A DNA stretch of 19,477 nucleotides, from the NCBI GenBank assembly GCA_025455795.1, contig JALOLW010000047.1:1-19477 (forward strand), written 5' to 3'. Positions within the stretch are counted from its first letter, which is position 1, and each line of letters starts with the position of its first letter. A program made the translations under genes and the position numbers. Shown here piece after piece: positions 8,594 to 15,440 of this stretch. Source of the stretch: Spirosomataceae bacterium (GTDB lineage: Bacteria; Bacteroidota; Bacteroidia; Cytophagales; Spirosomataceae). The notes beneath the pieces were generated by a model. The model searched no databases and was not told where the DNA came from. It saw only the letters and a list, made by a program, of their open reading frames with translations.

Positions 8594-9982
8594 ATGAAAA
8601 AAAATAAAATATTAGTAGGGCTTGTGCTGTCGTTGGCTTTGGGAAGCTGTACTGAAATACTCAGCCCCAAACCGATTGATATTTTGGCCGACCAATTTGT
8701 ACTCAACGAAGCCAAAGACGTACAAACGGTGCGTATCGGTGCGTACAACGCATTCAGAGGCATGGCCTCTCCCAAAGTAATGATTGGCGATTTTACCGCC
8801 GATTTTATCCAACACAACGGTACTTTTACTGACTACCAAGAACTTGGGAATAAGCAAATCACCGCTGCTAATGGTTTGGCGGGGGCTTTGTGGGGAGGAG
8901 TGTACAGCACGGTGTATGTTTGTAATTTTCTACTCGAAAAACTCCCCACTGTACCCGGTGTGACCGAGGCTGACCGCAAACTCGTGACGGCAGAGGCGAA
9001 ATTCTTGCGCGGCATGGCCTATTTTACGGGTGCGACTACGTTTGGTGGTATTCCCAATGTCACCACGACCGATGTGACTACCAACCGCACGGTGGCGCGG
9101 GCTTCCAAAGACGAAATCATGGCCAATGCCCTGAAAGACATCCAAGAATCACTGACCGATTTGCCAGAAGGCAGCCCCACGCAAGGGAGGGCGATTTTTG
9201 CAGGCTACGCCACCAAAAACGCCGCAAGAGCCGCTTTAGCGCGGTATTATCTTTACACCCGCAATTGGACCCAAGCCGAGCAGTTTGCTTCGCAGGTCAT
9301 CGCCACCAATCGGTATGATTTGGTCAGCTACATAGACGTAGTAGCCCGCGATTTCAACCCAGAGTCTATCTTTGAAATGGGCTACACCGCCGCCGACGAC
9401 CCTGGTACAAGCAATTTTGGCCTCAACAACATCTTGGTAGGCCGCCGTGAGGTCATTCCTGCCAACTCATACATTACGCTCATCACCAACCGAGAATCGG
9501 GTGAGCGCAGTGCCACGGTGGACATTGATTTTGGCAAACAAGGCGGCGGTGACAATGGCTGGAGCGTAGTCAAATACGGTACGCCCGACGAAGACAACAA
9601 CAACATTGTGATTTTTAGATTGGCCGAAATGTACCTCATCCGCGCTGAAGCCCGCGCCCAACAAGCCAATATCACAGGCGCAGTGAGTGATTTGAATGTA
9701 CTTCGTACCCGAGCAGGACGCAACCTGACCGCTGCTCAACGGCCACCGATGGTAGTCGCGGGGACGCAAAGTGAGATTTTGGGCGTGATAGAGCGCGAGC
9801 GCGTGTATGAGCTTTCGTTTGAAGGTCACCGCTGGTACGACCTCGTGCGTACAGGCCGCGCCCAAGCGGTAATGTCCGCATTTACTCCCAATTGGAACCA
9901 AAAATATGAGCTTTGGCCCATTCCACAGACCGAGATTCAGCGAAATTCGGCTCTGGCAGGTCAGCAGAATCCAGGGTACTAA
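8594..9982 (+). CDS. SusD/RagB-family surface lipoprotein
   Basis: This 462-residue lipoprotein is the lid and ligand-capture partner of the SusC barrel. The signal MKKNKILVGLVLSLALGSC makes Cys19 the lipidated residue. The body carries the helical TPR-like SusD fold: an early YNAFRG helix, the AEAKFLRGMAYF helix near residue 140, LAEMYLIRAEARAQ near 345, and the conserved close VIERERVYELSFEGHRWYDL. The end, WPIPQTEIQRNSAL...QNPGY, is the standard SusD C-terminus. The in-frame TTG at 8564 would put ten extra residues before the signal peptide, so the ATG at 8594 is used. The length is slightly short for a SusD but complete. The ligand is not readable from the sequence; the neighbourhood suggests peptides. 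Confidence 0.95.
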   Translation: MKKNKILVGLVLSLALGSCTEILSPKPIDILADQFVLNEAKDVQTVRIGAYNAFRGMASPKVMIGDFTADFIQHNGTFTDYQELGNKQITAANGLAGALWGGVYSTVYVCNFLLEKLPTVPGVTEADRKLVTAEAKFLRGMAYFTGATTFGGIPNVTTTDVTTNRTVARASKDEIMANALKDIQESLTDLPEGSPTQGRAIFAGYATKNAARAALARYYLYTRNWTQAEQFASQVIATNRYDLVSYIDVVARDFNPESIFEMGYTAADDPGTSNFGLNNILVGRREVIPANSYITLITNRESGERSATVDIDFGKQGGGDNGWSVVKYGTPDEDNNNIVIFRLAEMYLIRAEARAQQANITGAVSDLNVLRTRAGRNLTAAQRPPMVVAGTQSEILGVIERERVYELSFEGHRWYDLVRTGRAQAVMSAFTPNWNQKYELWPIPQTEIQRNSALAGQQNPGY

Positions 9983-9986
9983 CATG

Positions 9987-10015
9987 GTAGGCAGTAAGCA
10001 GTGTAACAGTAGGAC
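9987..10015 (+). repeat. Degenerate heptamer-phased repeat after SusD
   Basis: The units GTAGGCA, GTAAGCA, GTGTAACA and GTAGGAC follow one another with near seven-base phasing (one unit is eight). It sits just after the SusD stop and resembles in style the clearer array at 10992-11026. Weak on its own. Confidence 0.35.
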
Positions 10016-10089
10016 ATATCTATTTTGTCATTCAACATTGGTCGTTCAGTAAGGCCGTTCATGCGGTTCGATATTCAAACAAATACAAC

Positions 10090-10953
10090 ATGAAGTCACT
10101 CATTCAATCATTGTCTTATTCACTCATTGTCATCGGAGGGATTTGGTTGGCAAGTTGTGAAGAGCAACAAATCAAATACGACGGCCTTGCGTTTGTCCGG
10201 TTTACCGACACGGCCTTGACCTACAAAGAGTCTTTTTCAAAGGTCATCAAAATTCGGGTACACAACGGCAGTACGCCACTTGATGAATCTATCATTGTCA
10301 ATTACCGGATTGGTGGCACCGCCCGCGAAGGAAAGGATTTTGTCATCGAGGGCAACAAAGGCACCGTCTTGATTCCTGCCCGACAGCAGTTTGGGGAGAT
10401 TTCGCTCCGATTGCTCAACAACGCCAACAATATCCTCGAATCTAGTACCATTGAATTTAACTTGACAGCGGCGAACCCTAGCGAAAAAGCCCGTATCGGA
10501 CTCGGCGAAGGTGGATTGGGAACAAAGATGGTATTCACGATTCGAGATGCCTGTATCATGGATGGGATTTATACGGGTCTGTTGCCCGTCAATGCCACAC
10601 AATCATTCCAAAAGCCCGATATTGAAATTACCAGTACCGATTGCAAACGCTACACCATTACCAATATCAACGTAGGCTTGCTGGGCTTTGACCAGTTTTT
10701 CAAGTATGAACCACCCGTAGGATTTCAGGCCGAAAAACCTAGCTTGGATTTTGTGGATAATGGCAACAACACCCTCACGATTCCTCGGCAAGTGATTCCG
10801 CAGTTTGCAGCAGGCTACGACACGCTATCGGGGACGGGGGTGTGGAATCCTCTCACCAGGCGTATTTCACTCAATATCAGATGGCGAGTCCGAAAAACAG
10901 ACACCAATACCGATGCGGTAGTCAATATTCCGTTGAATTATGTGCCACAGTAG
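10090..10953 (+). CDS. SusE-position lipoprotein with Calx-beta-like domain
   Basis: This 287-residue predicted surface lipoprotein sits third in the SusCD operon, the place of SusE-like accessory binding proteins. The signal peptide ends in lipobox LASC, with Cys23 lipidated. Residues about 45-155 look like a Calx-beta-type or DUF4843-type beta-sandwich: VNYRIGGTAREGKDFVI followed by GTVLIPARQQFGEISLRLL. After a short link containing DACIMDGIYTG, residues about 165-287 form a second all-beta region with alternating strands and no known catalytic motif (TLTIPRQVIP, GTGVWNPLTRRISLNIRWR). It most likely helps to capture or position ligand at the outer membrane next to SusD. Family naming is by pattern only. 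The gap to SusD is 107 bp and to the next gene 76 bp. Confidence 0.75.
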   Translation: MKSLIQSLSYSLIVIGGIWLASCEEQQIKYDGLAFVRFTDTALTYKESFSKVIKIRVHNGSTPLDESIIVNYRIGGTAREGKDFVIEGNKGTVLIPARQQFGEISLRLLNNANNILESSTIEFNLTAANPSEKARIGLGEGGLGTKMVFTIRDACIMDGIYTGLLPVNATQSFQKPDIEITSTDCKRYTITNINVGLLGFDQFFKYEPPVGFQAEKPSLDFVDNGNNTLTIPRQVIPQFAAGYDTLSGTGVWNPLTRRISLNIRWRVRKTDTNTDAVVNIPLNYVPQ

Positions 10954-10991
10954 GGTCGTAGAGGATAGAAAAAGTTGAAAATGGTTGATAA

Positions 10992-11026
10992 ATAACGAGT
11001 AACCGATAACCAATAACTGGTAACTA
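10992..11026 (+). repeat. Five-unit degenerate heptamer array (RTAACNN)
   Basis: Five consecutive seven-base units, ATAACGA, GTAACCG, ATAACCA, ATAACTG and GTAACTA, share the core R-TAAC with exact seven-base phasing. The array ends three bases before the ATG at 11030, so it occupies the ribosome-loading region of that gene. Confidence 0.7.
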
Positions 11027-11029
11027 TTT

Positions 11030-11518
11030 ATGAAAAATATATTTTATGTATTGACTTTTGGGGTGATGATGGTAGCCGCAAGTAGCTGTACCGAAAAAAT
11101 AGAACCCAAACCTTTCACTTACTCTCAACTATTGACGGGTACGGAGAAGAAAACGTGGACCCTAAGCAGTGCTACGATTGTGGATGAGGGTGATAAATTT
11201 GACATTCCGGGTCGAGAGTTGCTTTCGGCGTGTCAGTTGGACGACCAATTTATCTTTTATGCCAACGAAGAACGTAAACTTGAATACTCCAACGGCTCTA
11301 CCAAATGCCGCACGACCGAACCCGACCTTCTGTTTACGGATTCTTGGGAACTTACCCAAGCCAACGCCACTCTTGTCATGGCGATTCCGCGCATTTTTGG
11401 CGGATTTTTGGTTCCTTTTACGGTAAAGACCCTCAGCGAAAACACCCTCGTATTGGAAGTTTTTTTTGACGACATAGACGCCAGTTATCGCTTTACTTTT
11501 ACGTCGAGTAGTAAGTAA
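11030..11518 (+). CDS. Small lipocalin-like lipoprotein
   Basis: This 162-residue lipoprotein has the lipobox ASSC with Cys20. The mature part resembles the lipocalin-like domain found widely in Bacteroidota. It has KKTWTLSSA at the first strand, a cysteine in the LLSACQLDDQFIFYAN segment, a second cysteine in YSNGSTKC, the strand SWELTQANATLVM, and the closing TLVLEVFFDD. The two cysteines may form a disulfide after export. It probably folds as a single eight-stranded barrel on the periplasmic or outer face of the outer membrane. It is fourth in the SusCD operon, 46 bp before the protease gene. The ligand is unknown; a role in binding peptides or protecting the importer is inference from position only. 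Confidence 0.75.
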   Translation: MKNIFYVLTFGVMMVAASSCTEKIEPKPFTYSQLLTGTEKKTWTLSSATIVDEGDKFDIPGRELLSACQLDDQFIFYANEERKLEYSNGSTKCRTTEPDLLFTDSWELTQANATLVMAIPRIFGGFLVPFTVKTLSENTLVLEVFFDDIDASYRFTFTSSSK

Positions 11519-11564
11519 TCCCGTTGTTAGTAACCCATTGTTGATTCATTGCTTTTGAACAAAC

Positions 11565-13940
11565 ATGACTAAACTATACGCCTTTTTTGCCTTCTTTTTG
11601 TGCTTGGCCACCGCCTCACAAGCACAGCGCAAGCCGCAGCAATGCGCCACGATGGAAATGGATAGTATTTTACGAGCCAAATACCCCGAAGAGGGGACGT
11701 TGGACGATTTTGAGCGCGATTTGCAGCGCAAAATGGTCGAAATCAAGGCAAAAATGGCGTTAAATCGGGGTATGGCCGAGGTGATTACGATTCCTGTGGT
11801 TGTGCATATTGTTCACAATGGCGAAGCCGTGGGCGCAGGTCGTAACATCAGTCAGGCACAGGTACAGGCACAATTGGAAACACTCAACGAGGATTTTCGC
11901 CGCAAGCCCGGCACTAATGGCTTCAACAACGACCCCCGAGGGGCTGATATTGAAATAGAGTTTTGTTTGGCTCAACTCAATCCACAAGGCACACGCATGC
12001 CCGAAGCGGGCATAGACCGGGTGAACGGTGGACGGGCCAACTGGTCGCGCAACGACATCGAAAACCTGCTCAAACCCATGAGTAGCTGGGACCCCAACAA
12101 ATATTTCAACATCTGGGTGGTGGACTTTGCGGCGCAAGATGACCTACTTTTGGGTTATGCACAGTGGCCAAGTAATTCGAGCCTTGCGGGATTGCCTACC
12201 AACGGCGGCGCGGCCAGTACCGATGGGGTCGTTATCAATTATGCAAGTTTTGGCAATGCCCAAAAAGGCAACTTCCCCGTCATGAAAGCGCCTTACAATC
12301 TAGGTCGTACGCTCTCGCACGAAGTGGGTCACTGGTTGGGTTTGCGGCATATTTGGGGTGACTCCAACTGCGGCGATGATTTTTGTGCCGATACCCCCAC
12401 TCACGCTTCTGAGAGCAGGGGTTGTCAAAAAGGGCGCATGAGTTGTGGCAACGTCAACATGGTCGAAAACTACATGGACTATTCCGACGACGCCTGCATG
12501 AATATTTTCACGGCCAACCAAAAAGCCCGCATGAGAGCGGTGATGGAAATTAGCCCCCGCCGTGGTAGCTTGCTCACCGCCAACGTGTGCGGCCAAACGG
12601 TGGTCGGACGACCTGCGGCTAACTTTGAAGCTGAAAATAGAACAGTGCTGCTCGGTGGGCAGGTACGCTTTACCGACCTTTCTACCAACTTCCCCACATC
12701 TTGGCGTTGGGAGTTTGAAGGGGGCGATCCTTCTACTTCTACCGACCAAAACCCGATTGTCGCCTACAACACCGCTGGTAAGTTTAGAGTGACGCTTACC
12801 GCTTCCAACGCGGCAGGTAGCTCCTCCGCTTTGACCAAAACCCAGTATATTGAAGTAATCAATGCGGGGCTCTGCACGACCGTGAGCAATTTTACGGGAC
12901 AAGGCACGGTGCTTCGCCCGGCAACGGGAACAGGCTATGTATCAGGCCAAAATTCGCGTCGTATTCGTGCCGTAGCAGAGCAGTTTGCCAATCCGCTCGG
13001 TTATATCAATCTCCGTGGGGCTTCGCTCAAGTTTGGGGTAGCCCGCTCCGCCCGTGGCCGCGATACCGAAGCCGTAGTCAAAGTAAAAGTCTGGAATGCG
13101 CGTGGTTTTCAAGGGGGACCTGGTCAAGAATTGACTGTCAAAGAGATACCCCTCCGACAACTCATAGACGACGTAGCCGCCAACCGCGCTACCAACGTGG
13201 TATTTGACCAAAATATTGACCTAAGAAGCCAAAACAACCTCGCCTTTCACATTGGCGTGGAGTTGGACTACATAGCTGGTGATACAGTGGCACTGACTAC
13301 CACCCGCAACGGTGAAGCCGTCAATGCCACCTCTTGGGAACAAAATACAGCGGGAGATTGGGACCGCTTTACTGTCCGAACGGGACTCAATATTGCCCAC
13401 GCCATCACGGCCCAAGTAGGGATGAAGCAGTCTGTTCAAATCCAAACATCGGCGCAGTTTATAGACCCGGGCCAAGCCGTTATTTTGCGAGCGCGGGGCG
13501 CGTCAGTGTATAGTTGGAGTCCAAACACGGGTTTAAGCAGCGATGCAGGCCCCCAAGTGACCGCCTTGCCCACGCGCAGCACCACGTATCGGGTGCGAGG
13601 CACGGGCGCAGATGTATGTACCGACTCGGCCAGCGTGACGATTTTCGTGCGTAATATCCAAATTCTCGGCACGACGCCTTCTTTGACCGAAAGTGACCTC
13701 ACCCTCAGCCCCAATCCTACTTCTGAAACGGTAGAAGTGAGCTTTAGCAATGCGTTGCGTGGCAAAGTCGCCATTCGATTCATCAACGTATCGGGCGTAG
13801 AGGTGGCTAAATACGACTTCCAAAAGACGATGGATACCTTCCGACAGTCGCTGCCAGTGAAGCATCTACCCACAGGAAGCTATTTCTTGGACCTTCAAAT
13901 GCAGAACTACAACACCCGAAAACGCTTGGTGAAGCAGTAG
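11565..13940 (+). CDS. T9SS-secreted M43 (pappalysin-like) zinc metalloprotease with PKD domain
   Basis: This 791-residue secreted protease probably degrades extracellular protein. A Sec signal ends near Ala20 (ASQA|Q). The catalytic domain (about 70-340) has the metzincin zinc motif HEVGHWLGLRH, with His252, Glu253, His256 and His262. A cysteine-rich segment (CGDDFCADTPTH) follows, and YMDY at 303-306 supplies the Met-turn. All catalytic residues are present. Residues about 348-433 form a PKD domain (VRFTDLSTNFPTSWRWEFEGG). A beta-sandwich of unknown type spans about 440-620, then an Ig-like domain about 628-700. The last about 85 residues, starting around LTLSPNPTSETVEV, are a type A T9SS sorting domain ending in TRKRLVKQ, which directs outer-membrane passage and surface attachment. 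It closes the SusCD operon, as expected for the enzyme feeding the importer. No obvious terminator follows. Confidence 0.93.
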   Translation: MTKLYAFFAFFLCLATASQAQRKPQQCATMEMDSILRAKYPEEGTLDDFERDLQRKMVEIKAKMALNRGMAEVITIPVVVHIVHNGEAVGAGRNISQAQVQAQLETLNEDFRRKPGTNGFNNDPRGADIEIEFCLAQLNPQGTRMPEAGIDRVNGGRANWSRNDIENLLKPMSSWDPNKYFNIWVVDFAAQDDLLLGYAQWPSNSSLAGLPTNGGAASTDGVVINYASFGNAQKGNFPVMKAPYNLGRTLSHEVGHWLGLRHIWGDSNCGDDFCADTPTHASESRGCQKGRMSCGNVNMVENYMDYSDDACMNIFTANQKARMRAVMEISPRRGSLLTANVCGQTVVGRPAANFEAENRTVLLGGQVRFTDLSTNFPTSWRWEFEGGDPSTSTDQNPIVAYNTAGKFRVTLTASNAAGSSSALTKTQYIEVINAGLCTTVSNFTGQGTVLRPATGTGYVSGQNSRRIRAVAEQFANPLGYINLRGASLKFGVARSARGRDTEAVVKVKVWNARGFQGGPGQELTVKEIPLRQLIDDVAANRATNVVFDQNIDLRSQNNLAFHIGVELDYIAGDTVALTTTRNGEAVNATSWEQNTAGDWDRFTVRTGLNIAHAITAQVGMKQSVQIQTSAQFIDPGQAVILRARGASVYSWSPNTGLSSDAGPQVTALPTRSTTYRVRGTGADVCTDSASVTIFVRNIQILGTTPSLTESDLTLSPNPTSETVEVSFSNALRGKVAIRFINVSGVEVAKYDFQKTMDTFRQSLPVKHLPTGSYFLDLQMQNYNTRKRLVKQ

Positions 13941-14069
13941 AAGTGAGTCGCATAGCCCCTGTCTATCCTACCAATCCATTCCTTTGAGCGTACAAAATGC
14001 CCGATGCCCATAGGTGCTTTAGCCATAATTTTAACTCTTGGGCTTTACCCCCATGCTGTTTTTGTATGG
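13941..14069. other. Gap between convergent protease and Fic genes
   Basis: This 129-bp stretch separates two tail-to-tail genes. I see no clear hairpin with a T-tract in either direction and no credible short gene. A small plus-strand reading frame from 13997 runs into the Fic gene and merely mirrors its repeat. Confidence 0.5.
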
Positions 14070-15245
14070 CTACTCATAAAACAAATCTAAATAGGCTTGA
14101 AATACAAAGAGACGGTTTCGTTTGTATCCTGTGGTTTCTTGAAATACAAAGAGACGGTTTCGTTTGTATCCTGTGGTTTCTTTTAGAATGTTAAGTCTTT
14201 CAAACTCTCTGAGTAAAGAATTGGCCGTTGGGGGCGAGATACCCAATACCTTTGCTACTACCGCCGCCGACACAATCGGATGTTGAAAGAGGTATTCGAG
14301 CAGGGTTTTGGCTTTTGCAGCTTTGGTGCCGAGTTCGTAGAGGGTTGCTTCGTGTTTTTCTTTCAGTTTCAGGATGGCGATGAGGGTTTCTTTGGCTTTT
14401 TTGGTGGTTTCGACCACGCCCACCAGAAAAAAAGTTATCCATTGTTCCAAATCGTTTTTTTGCCGTACTACCATCAGGTTATCGTAGTAGAGTGTGCGGT
14501 GTTTTTCAAAAAATGCTGACAGATACAGGGTTGGTTTGGTCAGAATTTTGTTGCTTATCAAGTAGAGCGTAATGAGCAAGCGCCCCAAGCGACCATTGCC
14601 GTCTAAAAAGGGGTGTATGGTCTCGAATTGGTAGTGGGCAATGGCCACCACGATGAGTTTGGGAACATGAAGGGTTTCGTTGTTCAAAAATTTTTCTAAA
14701 TCGCCCATTAACTCGTGTAGCTCGGTATGGTGAGGTGGTATAAAAGTAGCGTCGGCGAGGGTCGCACCACCAATCCAATTTTGACTGCTTCGGTAGTCGC
14801 CAGGCTGTTTATGCTCACCTCGCACACTCTGCAAAAGTATTTGGTGGGTTTTTCGCAGAAGCCGTGAAGATATAGGCAGTTGGTTGAGTTGCCCAATGGC
14901 AAAGTTCATGGCCTCGATGTAGTTCTGTACCTCATTCCAGTCGTCTCTTTTTTCGGGGTCAATGTCTTCGATTTTCAAAATAGCTTCTTCGATGCTTGTC
15001 TGCGTCCCCTCAATACGGCTCGAAGTGGTAGCCTCTTTCACCACGTGCATCATAATGAAGAAATCAACCGAAGGCACATACTGCGAAAAAGCGTTGAGTT
15101 CGCCCAGCAATAAGTTTGCTTCGCTCAACAATGTATTGATTCTGGGGTTCGAGATTACCCACTCAATATTGACCAAGGCAGGGCTAAAACTTTTGTAATT
15201 GTACTGTTTGGTCCAAAAGCCCGCCTTAAAATCTTTAATATCCAT
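14070..15245 (-). CDS. Autoinhibited Fic protein with C-terminal winged helix
   Basis: This 391-residue cytoplasmic protein is a Fic-fold nucleotidyl transferase, predicted to move AMP from ATP onto a target hydroxyl. The N-terminal Fic/DOC domain (about 25-150) contains SSRIEG at 75-80, matching the inhibitory-helix motif [S/T]xxxE[G/N], with Glu79 expected to block ATP placement. This makes it a class II, self-inhibited Fic. The active-site loop HPFLDGNGRLGR (211-222) is complete, with catalytic His211 and Arg219 and Arg222. The C-terminus from about 315 is a winged-helix DNA-binding domain (VSAAVVAKVLGISPPTANSLLREFERLNIL). The oddity is the tail: ETTGYKRNRLFVFQ occurs twice in tandem (356-369, 370-383) before the final AYLDLFYE, encoded by a perfect 42-bp DNA duplication. 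No antitoxin gene is adjacent, as expected for self-inhibited forms. The DNA-binding domain suggests autoregulation at the inverted repeat just upstream. Confidence 0.93.
   Translation of the reverse strand: MDIKDFKAGFWTKQYNYKSFSPALVNIEWVISNPRINTLLSEANLLLGELNAFSQYVPSVDFFIMMHVVKEATTSSRIEGTQTSIEEAILKIEDIDPEKRDDWNEVQNYIEAMNFAIGQLNQLPISSRLLRKTHQILLQSVRGEHKQPGDYRSSQNWIGGATLADATFIPPHHTELHELMGDLEKFLNNETLHVPKLIVVAIAHYQFETIHPFLDGNGRLGRLLITLYLISNKILTKPTLYLSAFFEKHRTLYYDNLMVVRQKNDLEQWITFFLVGVVETTKKAKETLIAILKLKEKHEATLYELGTKAAKAKTLLEYLFQHPIVSAAVVAKVLGISPPTANSLLREFERLNILKETTGYKRNRLFVFQETTGYKRNRLFVFQAYLDLFYE
14096..14182. repeat. Perfect 42-bp tandem duplication in the Fic gene tail
   Basis: Bases 14096-14137 and 14138-14179 are identical over all 42 bp, and the match continues for three more bases to 14182. 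The period is exactly 14 codons, so the frame is kept. Full identity suggests a recent slippage or recombination event. It duplicates the wing of the C-terminal winged helix. Confidence 0.97.
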
Positions 15246-15261
15246 TTTTATATTTAAAATT

Positions 15262-15298
15262 TTTATTACAAATTTAATTATAAAATATTTGTAATAAA
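15262..15298. promoter_or_regulatory. Inverted repeat over the Fic promoter, candidate operator
   Basis: TTTATTACAAAT (15262-15273) and ATTTGTAATAAA (15287-15298) are perfect 12-bp inverted repeats with a 13-bp spacer, 17-53 bp upstream of the Fic start. Read on the minus strand, 15269-15276 gives TAAATTTG, a full -7 consensus, and TTTA sits 18 bp further up as a weak -33. Both boxes lie within the repeat arms, so a bound dimer would cover the promoter. The region is very AT-rich, which raises the chance of fortuitous palindromes. Confidence 0.5.
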
Positions 15299-15440
15299 GA
15301 TTTTGTCTTTTTTTTTACTATAAATATTTATACTTAAAATTTTGGCAATCACACATTACGGACATGTTAGGTATCTGCCAAAAATTTGTTGGGTTTACTC
15401 CATCTAAACAACGAAGTGTTTCACGGCGGTAAGGGTTTAC

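Noticed and set aside
13997..14194. 65-codon plus-strand frame with an internal peptide repeat
   Set aside because: The peptide repeat is only the 42-bp duplication read on the wrong strand.
15319..15332. 14-bp perfect AT palindrome upstream of the Fic gene
   Set aside because: It consists only of A and T within an almost pure AT stretch, so chance is the better explanation; the 12-bp inverted repeat nearer the gene is more specific.
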